Source: Chloroflexota bacterium (GTDB lineage Bacteria; Chloroflexota; Limnocylindria; Limnocylindrales; CSP1-4). Taken from it: DNA of 43,913 nt. Under the pieces are notes generated by a model. The model ran no database searches. It was not told the DNA's origin and saw nothing but the letters and a program-made list of their open reading frames with translations. The stretch spans positions 1 through 43,913 of the forward strand of contig JAJYGH010000040.1 of NCBI GenBank assembly GCA_021785175.1. The letters are read 5' to 3'. How positions within the stretch are numbered: position 1 is the first letter of the stretch; each line of letters starts with the position of its first letter. The position numbers and the translations under genes were made by a program. Positions 30,873-42,180 of the stretch are shown here, piece after piece.

Positions 30873-32157
30873 TCGCGAAGCCCTCCGCGAGCTCGTCCTC
30901 GGTGATGGAGAGCGGCGGGTTCGTGGAGATGGCGTTCCACCGGACGAACGTGTACATCCCCTGCTCGCGCAGCGACCGCGCGACGACCTGCATCTCGGGG
31001 CTGGTGCCGTTGTACGGCGCCATCGGCACGTATGGGTCGCGGCTCCTGGCCAGCTCGATGATCCCGAACAGGCCGATGTTCCGGACCGACCCCACCGACG
31101 GGTGCTTCTCGCGCAGCGCGAGGTGGTGCTCCCGCATCCGCTCGCCCATGCGGCGCGCCCTCGCAATCAGGTCGTCGTCCTCATAGACGGAGATCGTGGC
31201 GAGGGCGGCGGCACAGCCGACGGGGTGGCTGTTGTACGTGAGTCCGCCGTAGAAGACGTGGTCCTTGAAGTAATCGCCGATGTCGTGGCGCACGGCGACC
31301 GCGCCGAGCGGGACGTAGCTCGACGTGAGGCCCTTCGCCATCGTCAGGATGTCGGGCACCACGCCCCAGTGGTTCACTGCGAACCATTCGCCGGTCCGGC
31401 CGAACCCCGACATCACCTCGTCGGCGATGAGGAGGATCCCGTACCGGTCGCACAGCTCGCGCAGGCCCTGGAGATAGCCGTCGGGGGGCACGAGGATGCC
31501 GTTCGTGCCGACGACCGGCTCGATCATGATCGCGGCGATCGTCTGCGGTCCCTCGTACATGAGGATCCGCTCGGTCTCGCGCAGGACCTCGTCCGCGGGG
31601 CGCGACTCGGCCTCGCCCCAGGGGAGCGTGTCGGGAAGCCGCACGACCCCCGGGATCCCGGGCTCGTTGGCCCAGCGGCGCGGGTCTCCGGTCAGCGTCA
31701 TCGCGCCGGCCGTCGCGCCGTGGTAGCTGCGGTAGCGGACGGCTACCTTGTGCCGGCCGGTGAAGAAGCGCGCGAGCTTGATCGCGTTCTCGTTGGCCTC
31801 CGCTCCGCCGTTCGTGAAGAAGACCTTGTCGAGGTCGCCGGGGAGCAGGTCGGCCAGCTTCCGCCCGAGTCGCGCACGAGGCTCGGTCGCCATGAACGGG
31901 TTCGCGTACGCGAGCTTCCCGGCCTGCGCCGTGATCGCGTCCACCACGCGCGGGTCGCCGTGCCCGATGTTCACGCTCATCAGCTGACTGTTGAAGTCGA
32001 TGTAGCGGGTGCCGTCGGGCGAGTAGAAGTACACGCCCCTGGCCCGGTCCACCGCGATGGGATCCACCGCCGACTGCGCCGACCACTCGTACAGCGTGTA
32101 CTGCCTCGAGAGCTGGACGATCTCCTCGGCCGTGAGCCGGTCGGTGCTGATGCTCAT
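30826..32157 (-). CDS. Class III omega-aminotransferase (beta-alanine/3-aminoisobutyrate type)
   Basis: 443 aa. Class III PLP aminotransferase: PLP lysine Lys275 in LTMAKGLTSSY, Asp246 in IADEVMSGFGRTG, and FFTNGGAEANENAIKLAR near 113-130. Related enzymes transaminate omega-amino acids such as beta-alanine, 3-aminoisobutyrate or taurine to pyruvate or 2-oxoglutarate. Here it sits downstream of PreA and the NCS1 permease on the same strand, so the expected substrates are beta-alanine and 3-aminoisobutyrate, the end products of uracil and thymine ring opening; its products feed the dehydrogenase at 39365-40900. AGAGG six bases before the ATG supports the start. The C-terminal 47 bp overlap the histidine kinase gene. 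Confidence 0.9.
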   Translation of the reverse strand: MSISTDRLTAEEIVQLSRQYTLYEWSAQSAVDPIAVDRARGVYFYSPDGTRYIDFNSQLMSVNIGHGDPRVVDAITAQAGKLAYANPFMATEPRARLGRKLADLLPGDLDKVFFTNGGAEANENAIKLARFFTGRHKVAVRYRSYHGATAGAMTLTGDPRRWANEPGIPGVVRLPDTLPWGEAESRPADEVLRETERILMYEGPQTIAAIMIEPVVGTNGILVPPDGYLQGLRELCDRYGILLIADEVMSGFGRTGEWFAVNHWGVVPDILTMAKGLTSSYVPLGAVAVRHDIGDYFKDHVFYGGLTYNSHPVGCAAALATISVYEDDDLIARARRMGERMREHHLALREKHPSVGSVRNIGLFGIIELARSRDPYVPMAPYNGTSPEMQVVARSLREQGMYTFVRWNAISTNPPLSITEDELAEGFAIIDRALDLADEGLAS

Positions 32158-32244
32158 CGCTCACCTCTTACGTCGACGTGCCCGGCTGATGCCGCAGGGC
32201 TCGCGGTCTCCGGGATCATGGTCGCAGCGGTCCCGGACCGGAGC

Positions 32245-33372
32245 CTACCTCGCCTCGACGGCGACCGCGTACCCTTCCCCCTCGTCCTCGCGGCCACCGT
32301 GGTAGCCGGCGGAATCCGGCCGGCCGATCCCGGACTGAGCCACCACGTTGCCGTGGCGAAGGCCGCGGAAGTCCTCCAGCGAGGTCCAGCCGCGGTGGGC
32401 ATTCCGCCCGAGGAAGGCGGTCATCCCGTCGATCAGCTCCCGGATCACGTTCGGCCCGATGGCGTGGTCCAGCATGGCCGCGGTGGCGACCTGCACGGTC
32501 CCGCAGCCCAGGAGGAAGTACGAGAGCGCCTGGTCGAAGCTGGAGATGCCGCCGATGCCGGAGAACTCGCGATCCGGGAACGCCTGCGTCAGCTGGGCCA
32601 TCTTGGCCAGCGACTGGGGGAAGATCGCCGGTCCGCCCAGGCCGCCGGACGAGACGTAGCCATCCACGTTGATCTCGAAGTCGAGAGTGGCCGGGTCGAG
32701 GGGCGGGAGGGCCGGGAACGTGTTCGAGGACGAGATCGCGTCGCCGCCCATCCGGAACACCGCCTCGGCCTCCTCGACGATGTCCGCGCTGGCCGGGGTC
32801 AGCTTCACCCAGACCGGGACGCGTGCCACCTCCTTGACGACCCTGGTGGAGATGGAGCAGAGCACCGGGTCCTTGCCGACGTTCGCCCCCATGTCGACCC
32901 GGTCCATGTGCGGGCACGAGAGGTTGAGCTCGATCGCCTGGACCCCCGCGTCCTGCACGCCGCGGACCAGGGTCTGCCAGTTGTCGAGTTCCCTGTCGTC
33001 GCCCGAGCCGGCCATGATCGACGCGACCAGCACTTTGTCCGGGTAGGCCTTCCTGATCCGCTCCAGGCGCGGGATCCACCAGTCGAGCGGCTTGTCGGAG
33101 ATCAGCTCCCAGTTCCACGACGCGAGCAGGGTGGAGTCCGGGCGCTTCGACATGGAGATCCGGGGGCCCGCGTTGTCCACCCGGAGGAACTTCGTCTTCG
33201 GACCGCGCACGTTGACGACCGGGTGGAGGCCGATCGTCTTGGTGACCACGCCGCCCCAGCCTGCGTCGAAGGCGCGGGTGATGTTCGATTCGGATTCGGT
33301 CGGCGGCGCGGACGCCAGCAGGAACGGGTTCTCGAAGCGAATGCCCGTGAAGACGGTCGACAGGTCGGCCAC
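32245..33372 (-). CDS. preA: PreA-like dihydropyrimidine dehydrogenase lacking the C-terminal Fe-S domain
   Basis: 375 aa from GTG 33372, which has GGAGGAG six bases upstream; GTG 33387 would add five residues but lies on the ribosome site. It is an FMN-dependent dihydroorotate/dihydropyrimidine dehydrogenase TIM barrel. The catalytic Cys is Cys153 in ELNLSCPH, matching Cys671 of mammalian dihydropyrimidine dehydrogenase; the FMN phosphate site GGISSFDQALSYFLLGC is near the C-terminus. It would reduce uracil or thymine to the dihydro form (or run in reverse). Bacterial PreA normally carries a C-terminal ferredoxin-type domain with CxxCxxC clusters; none is present here, and no PreT gene is nearby, so its electron donor is unclear. 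It sits between the NCS1 permease and aminotransferase genes. Confidence 0.88.
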   Translation of the reverse strand: MADLSTVFTGIRFENPFLLASAPPTESESNITRAFDAGWGGVVTKTIGLHPVVNVRGPKTKFLRVDNAGPRISMSKRPDSTLLASWNWELISDKPLDWWIPRLERIRKAYPDKVLVASIMAGSGDDRELDNWQTLVRGVQDAGVQAIELNLSCPHMDRVDMGANVGKDPVLCSISTRVVKEVARVPVWVKLTPASADIVEEAEAVFRMGGDAISSSNTFPALPPLDPATLDFEINVDGYVSSGGLGGPAIFPQSLAKMAQLTQAFPDREFSGIGGISSFDQALSYFLLGCGTVQVATAAMLDHAIGPNVIRELIDGMTAFLGRNAHRGWTSLEDFRGLRHGNVVAQSGIGRPDSAGYHGGREDEGEGYAVAVEAR

Positions 33373-33453
33373 GAGACGCTCCTCCACCTTGACGTGAAAC
33401 CGGAATGGTCAGGGCCGATTCGGCTGACGCACCAGCGCCATCCGGCCCTTTTC

Positions 33454-33562
33454 CCCGGCGCTCCGTGCGCCGGGCGGCGCGGAAAGCGCGATGGGGGCCC
33501 TTCCCCGGCGGGAGGGGTCCCCATCGTCTCCGGCGTTGCGCGGCCGGCCACCGCCGGCCGCG
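33454..33562. other. Three consecutive hairpins between the NCS1 permease and preA genes
   Basis: Just after the permease stop (33569, minus strand) are three inverted repeats. 33539-33562 has a perfect 10-bp stem and 4-nt loop. 33489-33526 has a 17-pair stem with a 4-nt loop; two pairs are G-T read on the plus strand, so on the minus-strand RNA they become A-C mismatches. 33454-33474 has an 8-bp stem and 5-nt loop. None has a T-run in the minus-strand direction, so classic intrinsic termination is not supported. mRNA processing or stabilisation between the two genes is possible. Confidence 0.7.
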
Positions 33563-33568
33563 ACGAGG

Positions 33569-35143
<1,575 letters not shown>

Positions 35144-35609
35144 GGCCATCCCTCCGTTGTGGTTCCTCAAGTCGTGAAACGCACGGATCGATGATCAGAC
35201 GCCTGAGACCGGGCTACCTCCTGCTGCGGATCCCTCCTCTCTCCTCCGAGCCCCTGCCCGCGCGGCGATCGGCCCGCGGTGACCGGCCGCGAGGCGAGCC
35301 ACGCCGCGGCCCGAGGTGGGCTGCAGGTCCCGGCTCTTCCCCCCCGTCCGGCCTGTGCATCGCGGGCCAGCCGGCATGCACATAGCGGGGACTGTACAGC
35401 CTCGGCATGGGCGACGGTAACCTGGATTCGCGCGGCGGACCGCGGCCTCGGCGCTCGTGGCGCACGCCGGCAGCCGCTCCGCGCCCCGCCGCGCCCGCGC
35501 GCACGACGCGGGTCCTGCGCGGTGTGTGGGTGCGCGCAGGGAGGGTGCGAGCAGCCCCGCCGCGGGTGTACGCTCGGCGCTTCTTCGACCGACCGAGCGA
35601 GGTGTGCCA
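35144..35609. other. Divergent intergenic region of the pyrimidine locus
   Basis: 466 bp between the NCS1 permease and amidohydrolase genes. No convincing gene was found; a 68-codon plus-strand frame (35407-35613) is Arg/Pro-rich and overlaps the amidohydrolase start. Near the permease side the sequence GATCGATGATC (35190-35200) is partly palindromic and might bind a regulator. No promoter could be placed confidently. Confidence 0.5.
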
Positions 35610-36458
35610 ATGACCCGGATCGTTCGCGGCGCGCTCTTGCAGACCGACTGGACCGGCGACAAGGAGTCGATGATCCAGAAGCACGAGGAGGCGGCCCACG
35701 AAGCCCGTCGCCAGGGCGCCCAGGTGATGTGCTTCCAGGAGCTCTTCTACGGCCCCTACTTCTGCCAGGTCCAGGACGCGCAGTACTACTCGTACACCGA
35801 GCACATCCCGGACGGGCCGACCACGCGGCGGATGCAGGACCTGGCGAAGCAGACCGGGATGGTCCTCGTGGTGCCGATGTACGAGGCGGACGAGCGGACG
35901 CCGGGCCTCTACTACAACACCGCGGCCGTCATCGACGCCGACGGCACGTACCTCGGCAAGTACCGCAAGACGCACATCCCCCACGTCCAGGGCTTCTGGG
36001 AGAAGTTCTACTTTCGGCCCGGCAACCTCGGCTACCCGGTCTTCGAGACCGCCATCGGCCGGGTCGGCGTCTACATCTGCTACGACCGCCACTTCCCGGA
36101 GGGCGCCCGGGCGCTCGGCCTGAACGGCGCCGAGATCGTGTTCATCCCGTCGGCGACGAGCCGCGGACTGTCGGAATACCTCTGGCGCATCGAGCAGGTG
36201 AGCCACGCGGTGGCCAACGGCTACTTCGTGGGCACCATCAACCGGGTGGGGATCGAGCCGCTCGGCGAGGACGACTTCTACGGGCAGAGCTACTTCGTCG
36301 ACCCGCGCGGCCAGTTCGTCGGCGCGCTCGGCGACGCGCACAAGCCGGAGCTGCTGGTCCGGGACCTCGACCTGGACAAGATCCTGGAGGTCCGGAACAC
36401 CTGGCAGTGGTACCGGGATCGGCGCCCGGACGCCTACCAGGACCTCGTTCGTCCCTGA
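35610..36458 (+). CDS. N-carbamoyl-beta-alanine amidohydrolase (beta-ureidopropionase), nitrilase superfamily
   Basis: 282 aa. The nitrilase-fold triad is Glu44 (FQELF), Lys120 (GKYRKTHIP) and Cys157 (ICYDRHFPEG); CYDRHFPE is typical of beta-ureidopropionase-type carbamoylases. It cleaves N-carbamoyl-beta-alanine or N-carbamoyl-3-aminoisobutyrate into the beta-amino acid, CO2 and ammonia, the third step of reductive pyrimidine breakdown. GAGG seven bases before the ATG supports the start; upstream in-frame sequence is not family-like. It leads the plus-strand arm, followed by the LLM oxidoreductase and dihydropyrimidinase genes. An N-carbamoyl-D-amino-acid or carbamoylputrescine hydrolase is the alternative, but the context favours pyrimidines. 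Confidence 0.92.
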   Translation: MTRIVRGALLQTDWTGDKESMIQKHEEAAHEARRQGAQVMCFQELFYGPYFCQVQDAQYYSYTEHIPDGPTTRRMQDLAKQTGMVLVVPMYEADERTPGLYYNTAAVIDADGTYLGKYRKTHIPHVQGFWEKFYFRPGNLGYPVFETAIGRVGVYICYDRHFPEGARALGLNGAEIVFIPSATSRGLSEYLWRIEQVSHAVANGYFVGTINRVGIEPLGEDDFYGQSYFVDPRGQFVGALGDAHKPELLVRDLDLDKILEVRNTWQWYRDRRPDAYQDLVRP

Positions 36459-36501
36459 CGCCGGCCAGCCCGGTCACGAGACGGAGCGCAAGGGATCGGC
36501 C

Positions 36502-37512
36502 ATGGACTTCGGGTTCACCCTCAAGCCCGACCATCCGATCGAGCGCATCGTGGCGCTCACGCGGCTGGCGGAGGCGTCGGGCTTCACGTACGGCTGGCTC
36601 TTCGACAGCCACGTGCTGTGGCGCGAGCCGTATCCGCTGCTGACGCTCATGGCGCAGGCGACGGACGCGATGCGCCTGGGGACGTGCGTGACGAACCCCG
36701 CCACGCGCGAGCCGAGCGTCACGGCCTCCGCGCTCGCCGTGCTCGACGAGCTGAGCGGCGGGCGCATGGACCTGGGCATCGGACGAGGGGACTCGTCGCG
36801 CCGTGTGCTCGGCAAGCAGCCGACGTCGATGGCGGAGCTGGAGGAGGCGATCCACGTCATCCGGGCTCTCGTCGAGGGGCGGCAGGTCGAGTATCGGGGC
36901 ACGCTCCTCGCGCTGCCGTGGACGCCGGGACACCGGCTGCCGGTGTGGGTCGCGGGGTACGGCCCGGTCGCGCTGCGGCTGACGGGGCGCGTCGGCGACG
37001 GCGCGATGCTCCAGATCGGCGACCCGGAGCTGATCCGGTGGTTCGTCTCGCAGGTGCGCGCGTCGGCGCTCGAGTCGGGCCGCGAGCGGGACGCGGTGCG
37101 GGTGATGGCCGCCGCCCCGGCGCACGTCGGCGACCTGGCCGAGTGCCGCGACCGGGTCCGCTGGTTCCCGGCGCTCGTCGGCAACCACGTCGTCGACCTC
37201 GTGAACCGCTACCGGGGCGACGACCTGCCGGCCGGCCTGACGACGTACGTCCGGACGCGCACCGGGTACGACTACCTGCACCATGCCGAGGTGGGCTCGT
37301 CGAACGCCGAATTCGTGACCGACGAGATCGTCGATCGGTTCTGCCTGGTCGGTCCGGTCGAGGCGCACGTCGCGAAGCTCCGGGAACTCGTCGCGGCGGG
37401 CGTCGACCAGTTCAACGTGTACCTGATGAACGGCGACGAGGAACGGATGCTCGAGATCTATGGGCGCGAGGTGATCCCGGCCCTCCGGGATGTCACGGCT
37501 GCGAGCGCCTGA
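36502..37512 (+). CDS. LLM-class flavin/F420-type oxidoreductase in pyrimidine locus
   Basis: 336 aa, luciferase-like (LLM) TIM-barrel family, most like F420-dependent members related to methylene-tetrahydromethanopterin reductase: MRLGTCVTNPATREPSVTAS, GRMDLGIGRGDSSRR, LPVWVAGYGPVALRLTGRVG. AAGGGA six bases before the ATG supports the start. It lies between the amidohydrolase and dihydropyrimidinase genes with 43- and 59-bp gaps, so it is almost surely co-expressed. The known reductive pathway does not need an LLM enzyme, and RutA, the LLM enzyme of the Rut pyrimidine route, is a different subfamily. It may use F420 or FMN; the substrate is unknown. It could supply an alternative redox step in this locus, which is inference. 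Confidence 0.87.
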   Translation: MDFGFTLKPDHPIERIVALTRLAEASGFTYGWLFDSHVLWREPYPLLTLMAQATDAMRLGTCVTNPATREPSVTASALAVLDELSGGRMDLGIGRGDSSRRVLGKQPTSMAELEEAIHVIRALVEGRQVEYRGTLLALPWTPGHRLPVWVAGYGPVALRLTGRVGDGAMLQIGDPELIRWFVSQVRASALESGRERDAVRVMAAAPAHVGDLAECRDRVRWFPALVGNHVVDLVNRYRGDDLPAGLTTYVRTRTGYDYLHHAEVGSSNAEFVTDEIVDRFCLVGPVEAHVAKLRELVAAGVDQFNVYLMNGDEERMLEIYGREVIPALRDVTAASA

Positions 37513-37571
37513 GCACGTCCGGTCGCAGGAACCGGCCCGGGTCCGGAACAGGGAGCCAGGAGGTCTGATCG

Positions 37572-38978
37572 ATGAGAACGCTCATCGCGAACGGCACGGT
37601 GGTGAACGCGGACGGCTCGGCGGAGGCCGACGTCCTCGTCGACGGCGAGGCGATCGCGCTGGTCGGGCACGACCTCGCGTCAGCCGGGGTGACGGTGGAC
37701 CGCACGATCGACGCGCGGGGCAGGTACGTGATCCCGGGCGCGATCGACGCGCACACCCACTTCGACATGCCGTTCGGCGGCACGATGTCGAAGGACACGT
37801 TCGAGACGGGCACGCGGGCGGCGGCATTCGGCGGCACCACGACGATCATCGATTTCGCGATCCAGCCCAGGGGCGGCTCGCTGCGCGAGGGCATCGACGC
37901 GTGGCACGCGAAGGCCGAGGGCAACTGCGCGATCGACTACGGGTTCCACATGATCGTCTCGGACGTCCGCGACGACGTGCTCGCCGAGATGGACCAGGTC
38001 GTCGGCGAGGGGATCCCCGAGTTCAAGCTGTTCACGGCCTACCCGGGCGTGCTCTACAGCGACGACGGCGCGATCTTCCGGGCCATGCAGCGGTCGGTCG
38101 ACAACGGTGGGCTGATCATGATGCACGCCGAGAACGGCATCGCGATCGACGTCGTGGCGAATCAGAATGCCGACTCGGGGCACACGGAGCCGTGGTACCA
38201 CGGTGTCTCGCGGTACCCGGTCTTCGAGGGAGAGGCGGCGAACCGCTGCATCCGGCTGGCCGAGGCGGCCGGGTCGGCCGTCTACATCGTCCACCTGTCG
38301 GCGCGCGACGCCCTCGACGCCGTCCGGGCGGGCCGGGATCGCGGGACGCCGGTGTACGCCGAGACGTGTCCGCAGTACCTCTTCCTCTCGCTCGACGATC
38401 TCGGCAACGGCTTCGAGGGTGCCAAGTTCGTCTGCTCACCGCCGCTCCGCCCGAAGGAGCACTGGGCCGAGCTGTGGAAGGGCCTGCAGGCCGACGACCT
38501 GCAGGTGGTGAGCACGGATCACTGCCCGTTCGACTTCCACGGCCAGAAGGAGATGGGGCGCGGCGACTTCCGCAGGATCCCGAACGGGCTGCCCGCGGTG
38601 GAGGACAGGCTCGACCTGATGCACGACGGGGGTGTCGTGGGCGGGCACATCTCGCGCGAGCGCTGGGTGGAGGTGTGCTCGACGGCGCCCGCCCGCATGT
38701 TCGGGCTGGCGGGGCGCAAGGGCGTGGTGGCCCCCGGGGCCGACGCGGACCTGGTGATCTACGACCCGAACCGCCGGCACACCATCTCGGCCAGCACGCA
38801 CCACATGGCGGTCGACTACTCGTGTTACGAGGGCCGCACCGTGCAGGGCGGCTCGGACATCGTCATGAGCCGCGGCCGGGTGATCGTCGAGAACGGAACC
38901 TACTGCGGCTCGCGGGGCGACGGGCGCTTCCTGCGCCGCGCGCCGACGGGCGACGCGCTGCGGCGGGGCGTGGCCTGA
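37572..38978 (+). CDS. hydA: Dihydropyrimidinase / hydantoinase
   Basis: 468 aa cyclic amidohydrolase with a two-metal centre. Metal ligands are visible: His61 and His63 (DAHTHFD), carboxylated Lys152 (EFKLFTAYPG), His185 (MMHAEN), His241 (IVHLSA) and Asp316 (STDHCPF). It opens dihydrouracil or dihydrothymine to the N-carbamoyl-beta-amino acid, the second step of the reductive route; hydantoin cleavage is a common side activity. GGAGG eight bases before the ATG supports the start. It ends the plus-strand arm and is convergent with the semialdehyde dehydrogenase gene across 386 bp. Confidence 0.95.
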   Translation: MRTLIANGTVVNADGSAEADVLVDGEAIALVGHDLASAGVTVDRTIDARGRYVIPGAIDAHTHFDMPFGGTMSKDTFETGTRAAAFGGTTTIIDFAIQPRGGSLREGIDAWHAKAEGNCAIDYGFHMIVSDVRDDVLAEMDQVVGEGIPEFKLFTAYPGVLYSDDGAIFRAMQRSVDNGGLIMMHAENGIAIDVVANQNADSGHTEPWYHGVSRYPVFEGEAANRCIRLAEAAGSAVYIVHLSARDALDAVRAGRDRGTPVYAETCPQYLFLSLDDLGNGFEGAKFVCSPPLRPKEHWAELWKGLQADDLQVVSTDHCPFDFHGQKEMGRGDFRRIPNGLPAVEDRLDLMHDGGVVGGHISRERWVEVCSTAPARMFGLAGRKGVVAPGADADLVIYDPNRRHTISASTHHMAVDYSCYEGRTVQGGSDIVMSRGRVIVENGTYCGSRGDGRFLRRAPTGDALRRGVA

Positions 38979-39364
38979 GGCAGGCAGCAGGCAGCGCCGG
39001 CGAGACAGACCACGCCCCTCGCGGCCAACAGGGCGGCCTGCCCGTCCAGGCACGATGCCGCGAGAGTTCGACGCCGTACTGGCCGGGAATCCCCCAGGGC
39101 GTTGCCGGCGGCGAAGCAGACGCGCCAGAGCCCGGCCCTCGCCTCGCCGCCGCCCGCCGAGGGCTGCGGTCCGGCGGCGAGGATCACGGACTCCGGGGTC
39201 GGGGCCTCTGGCCGAGCCGGCGACGAGGGTCGGAAGCCCGGCCAATGCGCCGGGATCGCCGCCGGAGCCACGTTACCTCGCACGGCAACGCTGCGGAGGA
39301 TATTGCCAGGACAACGTGCGGCGAGCGCGCGCCGCTCGGGGTGACGGCTCCGACGCGCACGCGG
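38979..39364. other. Intergenic region between convergent hydA and mmsA genes
   Basis: 386 bp with no supportable gene. Several GC-rich imperfect inverted repeats are present but none is followed by a T-run on either strand, so no terminator could be placed. Confidence 0.5.
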
Positions 39365-40900
<1,536 letters not shown>

Positions 40901-41053
40901 CGCTCACGTCCCTCGTCGCTCGAGAACCCGGTGTCCCGTTCGTTCGGCACGTACCACGATACCGCCTGGCGGCCGATCGGGCCGAGCGGCTGTGGCCGAG
41001 GGGCGGCAGGAACAAGCCGGGCTTCAGCGCCCACGGGGGTTCGGACGGCGCGA

Positions 41054-42076
41054 TCAGGCCGGGCGGCGGGGCGCGCTCCGAGGCTTGCCGGGCGTGCGCG
41101 GGCCGTCGCGCGAGGGATCGGTCAGCTCACCGCCCGACGCCCCCACGCCGGACACGCCGTCACCGAACGTCCCGTCGCCGGCGATCTCCGGCTCGATCGG
41201 CGCTCCCGGGCGCAGCTGCCACGCCACCATGACCCCGACGAGGCAGAGGACGACGAGCGCGGCGATCTGCTCGACGTCAAGGCCTGCAACGGCGGGAGGG
41301 TTGGTCCACGTGAACCCGACGATCGCCCGACCGAGCAGCCACCACGCGAGCGCGAAGGCGTACCGCAGCCCCACGCCGGCGTGGAACGCGGAGACGCGGG
41401 CAGGGCCGGCGGACGCAGAGCGGGCCGGAGCCGACGCGAACGTGGCGAGCCCGACGACGAGCGCGCCGACCAGGGTCCAGGCGCCCTCGTAGACCTGGCT
41501 CGGATGGGCCGGAACGGAGGCGAGCGCCGAGAGCCACGGCCCTGGGCCCGTGAAGGCGACGGCCCACGGCCCGTTCCAGGGCACGCCCTGGCCGCCGCCC
41601 CCGAGCAGGTACGCGAGCTTCCCGAGGCCGATCGCGACGAGCAGCGGCACCGCCAGCGTGTCGAGCCACCGCCGCACGGGCACCTGGAGCAGCCGGCACA
41701 TGAGCACGACCGTGAGGGTTCCGCCGAGGACGGCGCCGAGCAGCGAGAGGCTGCCCTGCCCCGGGTCGAGGAGGGCACCCGTGTGCGCCTGGTAGTAGTC
41801 GAGGAAATCGAGCGCGAGCACGAGCCGGCCGCCGACGACCGCGCCAGGGACCGCCGCCACGGCCAGGTAGAGGAGATCGTCCAGGCGGAGCGCGGGACGT
41901 CCGGGCACGCCGGCGATCGCCGACCTCCCGGAACCGTGATCGGCGCGCACGTATGCCGCGGCCAGGAGGAGCGCGGTCAGTATCGCGGCGGCGAGTCCAA
42001 GGGTCTCCCAGCGGACCGCGAACGGGCCGAAGTAGACGGTCGGATCGAACCCGAGGGTGATGACCGCGAACGGCAC
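41054..42076 (-). CDS. Divergent Lgt-family (prolipoprotein diacylglyceryl transferase-like) membrane protein
   Basis: 340 aa multi-pass membrane protein with the Lgt fold: VGGRLVLALDFLDYY, GSLSLLGAVLGG, VPAHPSQVYEGAW (the HPTQLYE region). True Lgt adds diacylglycerol to the lipobox Cys of prolipoproteins. The catalytic positions are not kept: the E. coli His103 site (SxHGG-type) reads SLLGA; the GRIGNF motif with Arg143 and Asn146 reads GKLAYL; the Arg in the final FFR-type motif is absent (VGFTW). The GTG start has no good ribosome site. A polar, Pro/Gly-rich tail of about 55 residues ends the protein. It may be an inactive or repurposed paralogue; a standard lgt should exist elsewhere, since this cell makes lipoproteins. 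Confidence 0.75.
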   Translation of the reverse strand: MPFAVITLGFDPTVYFGPFAVRWETLGLAAAILTALLLAAAYVRADHGSGRSAIAGVPGRPALRLDDLLYLAVAAVPGAVVGGRLVLALDFLDYYQAHTGALLDPGQGSLSLLGAVLGGTLTVVLMCRLLQVPVRRWLDTLAVPLLVAIGLGKLAYLLGGGGQGVPWNGPWAVAFTGPGPWLSALASVPAHPSQVYEGAWTLVGALVVGLATFASAPARSASAGPARVSAFHAGVGLRYAFALAWWLLGRAIVGFTWTNPPAVAGLDVEQIAALVVLCLVGVMVAWQLRPGAPIEPEIAGDGTFGDGVSGVGASGGELTDPSRDGPRTPGKPRSAPRRPA

Positions 42077-42180
42077 GGCCCGTCAGCCCGTCACGGCGTG
42101 CCGCGTCCCGCGGACACCGGTCGGTCGGCGGGGGGCATCGAGGCGGGCACGGCGGTAGTGTAGTCGGCGAACGGAGGGCG

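Noticed and set aside
35407-35613. 68-codon frame before the amidohydrolase gene
   Set aside because: Arg/Pro-rich, no ribosome site, and its end overlaps the well-supported amidohydrolase start.
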